Both the position numbers and the translations under genes were made by a program. Of a stretch of 64,000 nt of DNA, positions 27,769 to 36,516 are shown piece after piece (the first letter of the stretch is position 1; each line of letters starts with the position of its first letter). A model generated the notes under the pieces. The model searched no databases. It had not been told where the DNA came from and saw only the letters and a list, made by a program, of their open reading frames with translations. Source of the stretch: Sphingomonas sp. PR090111-T3T-6A (GTDB lineage Bacteria > Pseudomonadota > Alphaproteobacteria > Sphingomonadales > Sphingomonadaceae); assembly GCF_000383095.1 (NCBI RefSeq), contig NZ_AORL01000013.1, forward strand, positions 99,952 through 163,951, read 5' to 3'.

Positions 27769-30419
27769 TGGTTGCAGGCGACCGCGCCGACGCGATAGAT
27801 CAGGCCGTACTGCTCCTTGCCGATCACATCGTCGATCCGCTTGTTGAGGCAGGCGCCGCCGGACGGCGTCTTCACCGTCATGGCCTCGCCGCGCGGCGCG
27901 GTGACGGTAAAATAGCCATGGTCGTCGGCGATGGCGAAGTCGGTGCCGGCCTCCACCCGTGCATTGGCGATGGGCTTGCCATGCGCGTCCACCGCCTGCC
28001 CGAACAGGCTGACGATCTCGCGCGCCTTGAACTCCAGCCGCGCGACGTTGCCCGGATAGAGCGGCACGGTGCGCGTCGCGGCGTCGATGTCGAAGGGCGG
28101 CGCGTTCTCGGGCTTGAGGCCGATCTGGTAGGAGGCGAGCGACGGCAGGCCGACCGCGATCCGCTGGCCCGCGCGCACGAACTCGCCCGGCCGGTCGTCG
28201 ACCGTGACGCGATAGCCGCCCTCGGACACCACCGGATCGCCATGGCGATCGGCGGGCGGAGCGGCCGCATCCGGGGTGGAGGCGCCGGTGCCCTTGTCGC
28301 TCTTGATGTCGAGCAGCACGATCGCGTCAGACGGATTGCGCAGGCCGAGCTTCACCGATCCGCCGCCGATCACGAAGCCGGACTGGGCGTTGAGCAGCAC
28401 CGACGTGTCGCCGCCGCCGTTCGCCTGATGCTGATACTGCGCGGTGGCGTCCACCTCGCCGAGCGCCGCCTCGGCGCGCGCGGTGCCGAACAGGCGGTCG
28501 CTGTCCGCATCGGTCGATCCGCCGACCTGCGCCGTCACGTCGGTCGCGCCGATCTGCTGCGTGCGCGTGAGCGTGCCGAGCGCGACCGGCGAGAAGCCGC
28601 TGCGCAGCGAGCCGTCGTCGCCATGCGCCACCTCGCCGCCCATGTTGAACGCGGCGGTCGTGCGGCGGTCCACCTGGCGGTAGAAGGAGAAGCCGATGCT
28701 CACCCGGCGATCGATGTCGGACACGCTGCCCTGCATCGTCATCAGCGCCGTGCCGACCAGCGGGAGCACGATCGGGCGGGTATATTGCGCGCTGTAGGTG
28801 TAGCGGTTGGGCAGGTCCTGCGAGCGGGTGTAGCCGCCGCTCAGCGATAGCGTGCCGCCGAACAGCTTGCGCTGCGCGGAGACGAAGATCGAATCCTCGT
28901 TGCGGAAGAAAGGCCGGTATTTCTTGAGGTCGAACCCGCCGGCATCGTCGAGCAGCGTGCGGTCGGTGTGCGTGCTGCGCGCCGAGATGTTGAACGAGGT
29001 CTTCTCGAAGGTCAGCGTGCCGCTCACCAGCCCCGAATAGGTGCCGTGCGAACCCACGCCGCCAGCGATCACCGCCTGCATCTTTCCGCGGAACACCTCC
29101 AGCGAGGTTTCGGCATAGATGTCGGAATTGAACGCCAGCACCTTCTCGCCCACCGCGAAGGAGTGCCCGACCCGCGTCTGGGCGGAGGCGGTGGCCGCGA
29201 ACTCGCCGGTCAGCCGGGGGAAGAAGGGATGGGACGGCGTGCTGCCGAGGCCGTCATCCTCGAAATTGTCGGAGGTGCGCTCGCCGACGCGGATGTCGAA
29301 GGCGATCTTGCCCGGCGGCGGCAGGCCGGCGAGCTTGGTGTAGTTGCGGTTCTCGTCGAGGATGACGCTGCCGCCGTCGCGCGCGACGATGTGGACGTTG
29401 TACGATCCGTTCGGAAAGGAGCGCGTGTCGATCGTGGCGAGGCCCGCGCTGTACTGGCCCGTGAAGATCAGCACATTGTCGCGATACACCTCCACCTGCG
29501 CGCGCTGCGGCAGCACGACCTGGAGCGGCGAGGCGAGATCGTTGGCGCTGTCCAGATAGGTGCCATAGAAGCTGCCGAACTCCGCGCCTGCGATGCGGTA
29601 GCTGGTGAAGGTCAGCAGGTTGAGATCCTGCAACAGGCCAGCCGCGACGCGCCGGTCCGACCAGATGCGCTGGGCGTAGAGTTCCTGCGCGCGGAAGCCC
29701 TGATCGTCGCTCAGCACCGTCTGCGCGACGAGCGCGGTGCGGCCGATGCTGGCCAGCGTGTCGAAGGTGCCGCCATAGCGCACCTGCCCGCTCTCCGCCG
29801 CCACCGACATGCGCGCGCCCTGGATCAGCGAGGGGCCGGAGACCGGCGGCCCCAGCACGCGCGCGGTCGGCACGATCAGGTGGAAATAGTCGCGGGCGAG
29901 GAAGAGCGAGACGGAGAAATTCTCCGGCGTCACCACCACGCCCGACTGGCCGACCGGCAGCGCCCCGCAGGTCGCCGTGGCGAGGTCGCCGGGGCGGCAG
30001 CGATATTGTTCGTTGCCCGGCAGCGGCTGTGAGAGGAGCGCCTTCACCTTGTCGACGTCGACATCCCCACCGATCGCCGCCGCGACCCGCGCGGGGTCGG
30101 CGAACTGGAAGCTGCCATTGTCGTAGGTGGCGCTGAATGAACCGATATGGCGGCCCTGGAAGCTCAGGTCGAAGAGGGTGGAGACCTTCGTGCCGATATC
30201 CTCGAAGCCGGCGGGCGCCTTGGTCTGCAATTGCAGATCCTTGGGCTGGGTGTTCATCTGCGCGCGGTCGGTCTGGCCGAGCACGGCCACCATCGGCCCA
30301 CGCGCGGGGCTCGCGGCCTCGGCGGCATGGGCGGCGAGCGCGGGCAGCGCCACGCCCGCGATCAGCAGCGAGCGGCGGAGCGCGCGCGGGGAAACGGAAT
30401 GCGACGGAACAGGCTTCAC
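27765..30419 (-). CDS. Outer-membrane usher, alternative (CS1/TcfC-like) chaperone-usher pathway
   Basis: Pilus usher of about 884 residues that exports and polymerises pilins in the outer membrane. The signal peptide is followed by an N-terminal domain, a 24-strand-type barrel interrupted by a plug (VEVYRDNVLIFTGQYSAGLA, DTRSFPNGSYNVHIVARDGG) and a C-terminal region with SLFGQAVDAHGKPIANARVE and a closing Cys pair. The wording fits the CooC/TcfC class rather than FimD/PapC. GTG 30419 with AAGGA upstream is preferred; TTG 30437 would overlap the preceding stop. It is downstream of pilin and chaperone genes in one operon. Confidence 0.88.
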   Translation of the reverse strand: MKPVPSHSVSPRALRRSLLIAGVALPALAAHAAEAASPARGPMVAVLGQTDRAQMNTQPKDLQLQTKAPAGFEDIGTKVSTLFDLSFQGRHIGSFSATYDNGSFQFADPARVAAAIGGDVDVDKVKALLSQPLPGNEQYRCRPGDLATATCGALPVGQSGVVVTPENFSVSLFLARDYFHLIVPTARVLGPPVSGPSLIQGARMSVAAESGQVRYGGTFDTLASIGRTALVAQTVLSDDQGFRAQELYAQRIWSDRRVAAGLLQDLNLLTFTSYRIAGAEFGSFYGTYLDSANDLASPLQVVLPQRAQVEVYRDNVLIFTGQYSAGLATIDTRSFPNGSYNVHIVARDGGSVILDENRNYTKLAGLPPPGKIAFDIRVGERTSDNFEDDGLGSTPSHPFFPRLTGEFAATASAQTRVGHSFAVGEKVLAFNSDIYAETSLEVFRGKMQAVIAGGVGSHGTYSGLVSGTLTFEKTSFNISARSTHTDRTLLDDAGGFDLKKYRPFFRNEDSIFVSAQRKLFGGTLSLSGGYTRSQDLPNRYTYSAQYTRPIVLPLVGTALMTMQGSVSDIDRRVSIGFSFYRQVDRRTTAAFNMGGEVAHGDDGSLRSGFSPVALGTLTRTQQIGATDVTAQVGGSTDADSDRLFGTARAEAALGEVDATAQYQHQANGGGDTSVLLNAQSGFVIGGGSVKLGLRNPSDAIVLLDIKSDKGTGASTPDAAAPPADRHGDPVVSEGGYRVTVDDRPGEFVRAGQRIAVGLPSLASYQIGLKPENAPPFDIDAATRTVPLYPGNVARLEFKAREIVSLFGQAVDAHGKPIANARVEAGTDFAIADDHGYFTVTAPRGEAMTVKTPSGGACLNKRIDDVIGKEQYGLIYRVGAVACNQ

Positions 30420-30433
30420 CGATCGGCTATCCT

Positions 30434-30937
30434 TCAAAGCGGATCGGCCACGAGGCGGAGCCTGTCGAAATATTCGCCGGCCGGCCCCTTCAGCAGATCG
30501 GCCTGCGTGGCGCTGAGCGAGAGCGTCGAATTGGGGCCATGGGTGCAGTCGGCAGCGCTGGGGGCGCTGCCTTCGATCATGACCAGCGCCTGATCGGACA
30601 CGTCCACGTCATGCGCCGCGCCCGCGCCGTCCCGGAAGCTCAGCGTGTAGTGGATGCGGCTCTTGTGGTTGATCAGCGCGCCGCCGCTCTGGCTGGTGAT
30701 CCGGAGGCGGAAGCGGCCCGTCGTGCTGACGACGCACAGATCGACCGACTGCCGGGCATCGCCACGCCCCTGCCAGACGTCGCGCTGGCTCGGGCCATAG
30801 ACCCGGAGGCTGGCCATCGGCGCGTGCGCGGGCGACGGCAGCGGCGCCATCGACGGTGCGCCCAGCGGCGCGCGCGCGTCGGCCGCCTGTCCGCAAACCG
30901 CGATCATAGCGAGCCCGAAAAGAGCCGTTCGATGCAT
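30434..30937 (-). CDS. Exported pilin-like protein, probable minor subunit
   Basis: Protein of 167 residues with a signal peptide ending ADA. The mature part has the pattern of chaperone-usher subunits: a Cys early in VDLCVVSTTGRFRLRITSQ, a mid region IHYTLSFRDG, a second Cys in APSAADCTHGPN and a terminal strand GEYFDRLRLVADPL. No exact family is recognised. It is directly upstream of the usher and is followed on the same transcript by it, so a tip or minor subunit is the best guess. Confidence 0.7.
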   Translation of the reverse strand: MHRTALFGLAMIAVCGQAADARAPLGAPSMAPLPSPAHAPMASLRVYGPSQRDVWQGRGDARQSVDLCVVSTTGRFRLRITSQSGGALINHKSRIHYTLSFRDGAGAAHDVDVSDQALVMIEGSAPSAADCTHGPNSTLSLSATQADLLKGPAGEYFDRLRLVADPL

Positions 30938-30997
30938 GGAAATCTGCCCCCGGAAAAGGTTGCGGCGGCCCCGCGGGGAGGCCGCCGCGCCCAGGAC

Positions 30998-31567
30998 TTA
31001 GTTCACCGCGACGGTGATCTTCAGCGTGCCCTTGTAGGTGCCCGCGACAGCCGCGAAGATGTCCTTGTTGTCGACGCCGACATGGACCAGCGCGTCCTTG
31101 CCGCCCGAGCAGTTCAGGTCGGTCGGACGGGCCTTGCCACCCGAGGTGGTCTTGTAGCCGGTCACGACATTGCCGGGCCAGGTGTAGTTCTTGAACGAGT
31201 TGCTGACGTCGTCGGAGACCCACACGTTGTAGTCGAGCGTGCTCGGGCCGGTGAGGCGGAACGGGTGGTCCTTGCCGGCATCGCCGTCGACCTTCATCGT
31301 GTAGCCGCCGTCGGCGCCCACGTTCGAATAGACGCAGAACTGGCTCTCGGCGTCCTGGCGGCTGAAATACTTGTTCTGCAGCGCGGCTGGCGTGACGTTG
31401 AGCGTCATGTCGGTCAGGCCCGAGATGCGGACCATCTGCGGGATGACGGTGGTGAAGTCCACCGTGCCCTGGCTGCTCGACGTGTCGAGATTGCCGTCGG
31501 TGGCGGCGAACGCCGGCGCGGCGGCCAGCGCGGAAACCGCGACGAGCGCGCGGAGAAGCTTAGACAT
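30998..31567 (-). CDS. Major pilin-like subunit
   Basis: Exported protein of 189 residues, signal peptide ending APAFA. It carries an N-terminal donor-strand-like stretch (QGTVDFTTVIPQMVRISGLT), a Cys pair (ESQFCVYSNVGADGGYTM and DLNCSGGKDALVHVGVD), and a C-terminal strand AAVAGTYKGTLKITVAVN typical of chaperone-usher pilins. The ribosome site GGGAGG is the strongest in the cluster, which fits a major subunit made in excess. It lies between chaperone and usher genes. Confidence 0.75.
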   Translation of the reverse strand: MSKLLRALVAVSALAAAPAFAATDGNLDTSSSQGTVDFTTVIPQMVRISGLTDMTLNVTPAALQNKYFSRQDAESQFCVYSNVGADGGYTMKVDGDAGKDHPFRLTGPSTLDYNVWVSDDVSNSFKNYTWPGNVVTGYKTTSGGKARPTDLNCSGGKDALVHVGVDNKDIFAAVAGTYKGTLKITVAVN

Positions 31568-31745
31568 GTATTAACCTCCCAGTCGGTAGGATTTCGGAAA
31601 CAGGCTTTTCGAAGGGCATGTTCGACGAAGGGTCGATGCTGTGGCGGCATCGGCCTTTCGCATTTAAGCGGACGCTACACGGTTACTGGCGCGTCCCCGG
31701 CCCGCCCGACAGGGGAGGGCCTCGATGCGGGGGCCGCGCGGGAAA

Positions 31746-32504
31746 TCAGGGGAAAGTGACGGTCTTCGGATCGATCGACGCGAAGGAGCGCGCCTTGGCG
31801 TGAAGGCTGTCGGCCGCCGTCTGGGTCTTGAGATCCCAGCTTGCGCCCGGATAGATGCGGTGGGAGCCGACGCCCTCGCAGGCGGGCTTGCCGTCGACCG
31901 GCTTGGCGTCGGGGGCCGCCTTGTCGTCGGCGCCCGGCGGGCAGAGCTGCCCGTCGAACAGCAGGATGTTGGTGTTGCCGTCGTTGCGGATGACGAGGCT
32001 GTCCGTTCCCCGCGTCGTCACGAGCTGCGCCTTGGCGTTGCGGGGACGGGCGGTGACGAGCACGTCGTAGGCGGCGAGGATCTTGATCGCCACCGCATGA
32101 TTGTCGCCCGCCGCCGGCGTATCGATGTCGCCGACTTCGGGGGAGATCTTCACGCGATAGATGCGGTCGCTCTTCAGATCGGCGTTGAGCGAGACGATGC
32201 GGATCGAGCGGATCGCGCCCGGATCGAGGATCAGGCGATTGGGGGTGACGAGCAGGCCGAGCTTCTCGGGATCGGCTTGCTCGACGCGCTGCTCCTTGTC
32301 GGTGCCGGGATTGACGATCTCGGAGGGCGTGACCGTGATATAGTAACGGTCCTTGCTCTCGTTACGGACGATGACGTCCGCGCGGGGCGTGGACCGCGGC
32401 TCGAAATCCACCCAGAGGCGGTCGACCGCGAGCTGCGCGCGGGCCGGCATCGCCATCCCCGCCAGCAACAGCACCGCGCATGTGAACCATGAACGAGACG
32501 CCAT
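31746..32504 (-). CDS. Periplasmic pilus chaperone (PapD-like fold)
   Basis: Chaperone of 252 residues for pilin folding and delivery to the usher. A signal peptide ends MPARA. The immunoglobulin-like domain 1 has LAVDRLWVDFEPRSTPRADV and VIVRNESKDRYYITVTPSEI, then LLVTPNRLILDPGAIRSIRI and RIYRVKISPEVG; domain 2 includes LVIRNDGNTNILLFDGQLC with a Cys pair. ATG 32504 with GGGGG just upstream is chosen; 34 extra upstream codons in frame do not encode an export signal. It is separated from the major pilin by 178 bases. Confidence 0.85.
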   Translation of the reverse strand: MASRSWFTCAVLLLAGMAMPARAQLAVDRLWVDFEPRSTPRADVIVRNESKDRYYITVTPSEIVNPGTDKEQRVEQADPEKLGLLVTPNRLILDPGAIRSIRIVSLNADLKSDRIYRVKISPEVGDIDTPAAGDNHAVAIKILAAYDVLVTARPRNAKAQLVTTRGTDSLVIRNDGNTNILLFDGQLCPPGADDKAAPDAKPVDGKPACEGVGSHRIYPGASWDLKTQTAADSLHAKARSFASIDPKTVTFP

Positions 32505-32796
32505 ACATCCCCCAAAAGCGTTACCCCTTAACGCTGAGGCGGTAGGTAGATGACGCCCTTGGGGAGTCAAAGCAGTCCCCGTGTCGGCTGTGCCATATCT
32601 GGACATGGGGGTGAGGCCGCCTCCGGCCGATTCCGGAGCAATCGGCGCGAGTCGGGGGAAATTCGGCGAGGGTTTTCAGAAAGATGTCAGCCGCTCGCCG
32701 GGGCGGTCGGGAGGCGGGCGCAACGCCGGTCGGAGCGGTGAGCCAACGCGGCTCCCGCCCTCCGATGTGGACGAAGATACTTGACAGGAATGGTAA
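32505..32796. other. Non-coding gap inside the pilus cluster
   Basis: About 290 bases between the chaperone start and the terminator-like hairpin of the upstream pilin-like gene. No convincing reading frame is seen on either strand; short frames here have no ribosome site or recognisable product. It likely holds the promoter for the chaperone-pilin-usher operon on the minus strand. Confidence 0.5.
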
Positions 32797-32821
32797 ACGC
32801 CGCCTCGCGCAGGGCGGGCGT
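32797..32821 (-). terminator. Hairpin directly after the second pilin-like gene
   Basis: On the minus strand the A of the stop codon begins a stem ACGCCCGCC / GGCGGCGT (eight pairs with one bulged C), followed by TTT. It probably ends the 32821-33249 gene's transcript and sets it apart from the chaperone operon. Confidence 0.45.
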
Positions 32822-33249
32822 CAGATGCCCCGGATCATCACCTGCAACGGATCGTGCCGGGCGACGCCGTCGCTCGACAGCGTGTAATTCTGGCGGGTGA
32901 GGCCCCTGTTCTCGCTCTGGAGCGCGGGTTGGAGATGGAAGCCCGCGCTCGCCGGCAGGCTGACGTCGAAGACGTTGCCGTTGGCGCGGAACACGTCGAG
33001 GCTGGAATTGCCTCCCAGCGCCACCTGATCGGGGATGCGCACCATCAGCCCGGCCGCGCCCGGTTGGAGCGTCCAGAGGCCGACCGCGCCTTCCTCGGTG
33101 GCGGCGATCCCGGCCTGGATCGGCGGGATGATGACCGTCACCGTGGCGGTGCCCGAGGACGCGAAGCCCAGTTCGCCGTCGGCGGCGAACGCGGGGGCGG
33201 AGAATGTCGCCAGGCCGAGCATGGCGCAGATCAGGGTCGCAGATTTCAC
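32821..33249 (-). CDS. Second exported pilin-like protein
   Basis: Protein of 142 residues, signal peptide ending APAFA. It shares with the major pilin the early pattern (GELGFASSGTATVTVIIPPI compared with SSSQGTVDFTTVIPQMVRIS) and ends in a strand-rich tail. Unlike the major pilin it lacks Cys residues in the mature part. GTG 33249 follows a strong GAGGAGG site. Its own terminator-like hairpin and a gap of over 300 bases suggest it is transcribed separately from chaperone and usher. An accessory or alternative pilin is inferred. Confidence 0.65.
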   Translation of the reverse strand: MKSATLICAMLGLATFSAPAFAADGELGFASSGTATVTVIIPPIQAGIAATEEGAVGLWTLQPGAAGLMVRIPDQVALGGNSSLDVFRANGNVFDVSLPASAGFHLQPALQSENRGLTRQNYTLSSDGVARHDPLQVMIRGI

Positions 33250-33360
33250 CAGCCGTACCTCCTCAGATGAGGGCGGAATAAGGCGCAGCCTCCAAGACTT
33301 GATTGTCGTGGCTGGTTAAAAAAGCGTTTACTTCGATTCTCCGTTCAACATTCCTGCGGC

Positions 33361-33861
33361 TTACCTCGTCGGAGCGGGCAGCTTGATGCCGAGCAGGACG
33401 AGCCGCTTGCCGGTGATGCCGAACCAGTGCGGCGTGCCCGCCGGGATCAGCACGACATCGCCCGGCGCGAGCGCGCGCGTGGTGCCGCCTTCGATCCGGC
33501 TGCCTTCGGTGAGGCCCGGCTTGGTGACGCTCGCGTCGACCAGCGTGCCGCCGGATACCAGCGTCCCCGCGCCCGCGATGACGATCGTATATTCGCCGTC
33601 GGTGGGGTGGACCGCCGGCTTGCCGGGCTTCTTCCAGATCTCCAGCCCGGCGGCCGTGTCGCCATCATGGACAAGCGGCGCCCAGGAGAAGCCCTGCCCG
33701 GGCTTCATCGCCTTGTCCATCGCGGCGACCTGCGCCTGCACCTCGGCGGAGGTGGCGAAGCTGGTGGGGTCGGCGGCCGACGCAGGGGAAGCCGCCAGCG
33801 CGCCCGTCGCCATCATCAGGCCGGCGAGGGCCACGCGCGCTCCGGCTCGAACAAATGTCAT
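33361..33861 (-). CDS. Exported cupin-domain protein
   Basis: Protein of 166 residues, signal peptide ending SPASA, with one cupin barrel. Cupin motif 1 is reduced (AVHPTDGEYTIVIAGAGTLV) and motif 2 is APGDVVLIPAGTPHWFGITG. It may bind a metal and a small carboxylate or sugar, but no reaction can be assigned. ATG 33861 follows GGGAGA; the frame stays open 36 codons upstream, but that stretch does not look like a protein start. It stands alone, with about 140 bases of apparently non-coding DNA upstream of it. Confidence 0.8.
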   Translation of the reverse strand: MTFVRAGARVALAGLMMATGALAASPASAADPTSFATSAEVQAQVAAMDKAMKPGQGFSWAPLVHDGDTAAGLEIWKKPGKPAVHPTDGEYTIVIAGAGTLVSGGTLVDASVTKPGLTEGSRIEGGTTRALAPGDVVLIPAGTPHWFGITGKRLVLLGIKLPAPTR

Positions 33862-33999
33862 GATCGCATCTCTCCCACTAGGGCGGCAAAAGGTGCCGGC
33901 GTCGGTGCGCCGGGCCAGGGGGGACAATCTGGCAGGCCTCCCGGCAGGCGACAACTGCCGCGCCAGCATCGCCGCCGCCTTCGCGCAGATGGAGCTGGC

Positions 34000-34293
34000 C
34001 TAGTCGCGTTCGGTCGGGTCGTCCGGGTGCGAGGTGTCGAAGCGCGCCTCGCCGATGGCTTGCGGGTTGGCGCGGATGAAGCGGGCGAGCGCGAGGCCGC
34101 CCCCGATCGTCAGCGCCAGCACGAGACCGAGCAGCACCCAGTCGATCGCCTCCATGTGGAAGCCATAGCTCTGCGCGAGCAGCAGCACCGCGCCCGCCGC
34201 GACGATGGCGAAGATGCCGGTGACGAAGATCACGCCCACGCCGCCCAGCGCGGCCGAGCGGCTCGGCGGGCGGCTGTGGATGGGATCGCTCAT
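34000..34293 (-). CDS. Small two-span membrane protein, unknown
   Basis: Protein of 97 residues with two hydrophobic helices (GVGVIFVTGIFAIVAAGAVL and DWVLLGLVLALTIGGGLALA) and a polar acidic C-terminus ending DTSHPDDPTERD. I do not recognise a family. ATG 34293 overlaps the stop of the ygfZ-like gene by four bases, so it is expressed with it. No function can be proposed beyond an inner-membrane location. Confidence 0.75.
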   Translation of the reverse strand: MSDPIHSRPPSRSAALGGVGVIFVTGIFAIVAAGAVLLLAQSYGFHMEAIDWVLLGLVLALTIGGGLALARFIRANPQAIGEARFDTSHPDDPTERD

Positions 34294-35057
34294 GCGGTCT
34301 CTTCCTCGGCGATGGCGGCCTCCAGCCAGTCGGGGCGGAGCGGGCGGGCCTCAATCGCCCCGAGCTTCACCGGCCCGCCGGTGCGGAGCTGCTCGACGCG
34401 CACCTGCGCCACCGCGAGACCCAGCGCCGGATAATAAGCCCGTGCCGCCTCGCCCGGATCGGCATCGACCTCCACCACGATCAGCCGGCGGTTGACCTTC
34501 TGCCGCCAGTTCATCCGCGCGGTGTTCTCCTGCCCCACATAGCAGCCCTTGGTGAAGGAGACGCCGTGCAGCTCGATGGCGTTCGCCTCCAGCCACAGCG
34601 TCTTGTCGGCGCCCAGCTCGGCCACGCCTTCGGGCACGCCGAGGAGCAGGCGGTGGGTCAGCCATGCGCCTTCCGCCGGCTCGCCCTCGGGTGCACCCAG
34701 CCAGCGCCGGCCGAGCGCGGGAAGGCGGGGATCGCCCGTTCCCTCCGCCGACCAGTGGACGCCCACCGTCTCGTCCCGCGCGATCGTGATCGGGCGGCGA
34801 AGGCGATAGAGGGTGAGCCGCCTGGCCAGCGCATCCGCCTGATCCGCCTCGCAGTCGATCAGCACATCCTCGCCGTCGGGCCAGAGGATGAAATCCCACT
34901 GCGCCTTGCCCTGCGCGGTCAGCAGCGCGGCCCAGACCGGCCGTCCCTCGGCGAGCACGCGCGTGTCGTTGGTGACGAGGCCTTGCAGGAAGTCGCGCAC
35001 CTCCGGACCGGAGAGGCGGAGGACAGCGCGCGAGGCGAGAAGGGTGGCGGTGCTCAT
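34290..35057 (-). CDS. ygfZ: Folate-binding protein YgfZ/GcvT-like (Fe-S cluster repair)
   Basis: Folate-dependent protein of 255 residues that supports iron-sulfur enzyme maturation. The signature KGCYVGQEN is present in full, with the catalytic Cys. The GcvT-like fold is visible in FLQGLVTNDTRVL and HRLLLGVPEG. ATG 35057 gives the family start (STATLLASRAVLRLSG); an upstream in-frame codon at 35087 is less likely. It is divergent from dihydroorotase with about 80 bases between them and is followed by a coupled small membrane protein gene. Confidence 0.9.
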   Translation of the reverse strand: MSTATLLASRAVLRLSGPEVRDFLQGLVTNDTRVLAEGRPVWAALLTAQGKAQWDFILWPDGEDVLIDCEADQADALARRLTLYRLRRPITIARDETVGVHWSAEGTGDPRLPALGRRWLGAPEGEPAEGAWLTHRLLLGVPEGVAELGADKTLWLEANAIELHGVSFTKGCYVGQENTARMNWRQKVNRRLIVVEVDADPGEAARAYYPALGLAVAQVRVEQLRTGGPVKLGAIEARPLRPDWLEAAIAEEETA

Positions 35058-35140
35058 GCTCCCAAGGTAGGAGGGCGCGACGCACAAGCAAACCCATATG
35101 CAGTGTCGCGAAGAATGCCTCCCCGAACGGAGTTTGGCCC

Positions 35141-36472
35141 ATGCCCGCCACCTATGACCTGATCCTCAAGAACGGCACCGTCTGGACGCCCTCCGGCCCG
35201 GTCGAGACGTCGGTGGGCGTGCGGGACGGGAAGATCGTCGAGATCGGTGCCCAGGGCGACGCGGGCGAGACGATCGACTGCACCGGGCTCACGGTGATGC
35301 CGGGGGTGATCGACAGCCAGGTCCATTTCCGCGAGCCGGGTCTCGATCACAAGGAGGATCTCGAGTCGGGCAGCCGCGCCGCGGTGCTGGGCGGCGTGAC
35401 GGCCGTGTTCGAGATGCCCAACACCAAGCCGAACACCGACTCGGCCGATGCGCTCAACGACAAGCTGAAGCGCGCGAGGGACCGCATGTGGTGCGATCAC
35501 GCCTTCTATGTCGGCGCGACGGCGGCCAATGCCGCAGAGCTGGGCGAGCTGGAGATGCTGCCCGGCGCGGCGGGCATCAAGGTGTTCATGGGAGCCTCCA
35601 CCGGCGACCTGCTCGTCTCGGACGACAAGGAACTGGCGCGCGTGCTGGCGCATGGCCGCCGCCGTGTCGCGATCCACGCCGAGGACGAGACGCGGATGCA
35701 GGAGCGCGCCCATCTGCGCGTGGCGGGCGATCCTTCCTCGCATCCGGTGTGGCGCGACGACGAGAGCGCGATGCTCGCCACTCGCCGTATCGTGAAGCTG
35801 GCGCGCGAGGCGGGGCGGCGCATCCACGTCCTCCATGTCACCACGCCCGCCGAGCTGGAGTTTCTGGGCCAGAACAAGGACATCGCCACCTGCGAGGTGA
35901 CGCCCCAACATCTCACGCTGGCGGGCGAGGAAGCCTATCCGACGCTCGGCACCTATGCCCAGATGAACCCGCCGATCCGTTCGGGCGCGCACCGGGATGG
36001 CTTGTGGCATTGGGTCAATCAGGGCGTTCCGGACGTGCTTGGCTCGGACCATGCGCCGCATACGAAGGACGAGAAGGCGCAGGCCTATCCCGCCTCGCCC
36101 TCGGGTATGCCCGGCGTGCAGACGCTGCTGCCGCTGATGCTTGACCATGTGGCGAAGGGGAGGCTCACCATGCAGCGGCTGATCGACCTCACCGCATCCG
36201 GCCCGCAGCGCATCTTCAACCTCGTCAACAAGGGCCGCATCGCGCCCGGCTACGACGCGGACTTCACCATCGTCGACCTCAAGAAGCAGTGGACGGTCGA
36301 GGACGAATGGCTCGCCTCGCGCTGCGGCTGGTCGCCCTTCACGGGGATGACGCTCACCGGCCAGCCGGTCGGCACGATCGTGCGCGGCCACCGCGTGATG
36401 TGGGAGGCGACCCTCGCCAACGAGGCGCATGGCCGCCCGGTGCGCTTTCAGGAGACCTACCGCCCGGCCTGA
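35141..36472 (+). CDS. pyrC: Dihydroorotase (class I)
   Basis: Amidohydrolase of 443 residues that cyclises carbamoyl-aspartate to dihydroorotate in pyrimidine synthesis. The metal motif is SQVHFREPG (His-x-x-Arg-Glu-Pro-Gly), with FEMPNTKP, GIKVFMGASTG, HVLHVTTP and LGSDHAPHT supplying further ligands and substrate contacts. CGGAG lies eight bases before ATG 35141. A dihydropyrimidinase-type hydrolase of the same superfamily is the alternative, but HFREPG and the NTKP loop favour dihydroorotase. No other pyr gene lies nearby. Confidence 0.87.
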   Translation: MPATYDLILKNGTVWTPSGPVETSVGVRDGKIVEIGAQGDAGETIDCTGLTVMPGVIDSQVHFREPGLDHKEDLESGSRAAVLGGVTAVFEMPNTKPNTDSADALNDKLKRARDRMWCDHAFYVGATAANAAELGELEMLPGAAGIKVFMGASTGDLLVSDDKELARVLAHGRRRVAIHAEDETRMQERAHLRVAGDPSSHPVWRDDESAMLATRRIVKLAREAGRRIHVLHVTTPAELEFLGQNKDIATCEVTPQHLTLAGEEAYPTLGTYAQMNPPIRSGAHRDGLWHWVNQGVPDVLGSDHAPHTKDEKAQAYPASPSGMPGVQTLLPLMLDHVAKGRLTMQRLIDLTASGPQRIFNLVNKGRIAPGYDADFTIVDLKKQWTVEDEWLASRCGWSPFTGMTLTGQPVGTIVRGHRVMWEATLANEAHGRPVRFQETYRPA

Positions 36473-36477
36473 ACCCC

Positions 36478-36516
36478 CGCTACGCTCCCCGGCGGGAGTG
36501 TTGGGGGAGCGTAACG
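36478..36516 (+). promoter_or_regulatory. Hairpin covering the ribosome site of the SUFU-domain gene
   Basis: CGCTACGCTCCCC pairs with GGGGAGCGTAACG (12 of 13) around a 13-base loop. The right arm contains the GGGGAG ribosome site and ends at the base before ATG 36517. It may end pyrC transcripts or mask translation initiation of the downstream gene, or both. Confidence 0.5.

Noticed and set aside
33862..33999. Possible remnant of a plus-strand C-terminus (ends ASIAAAFAQMELA) in the gap before 34000
   Set aside because: Only about 20 codons look protein-like and there is no start or homologous body nearby; too little to call a pseudogene.
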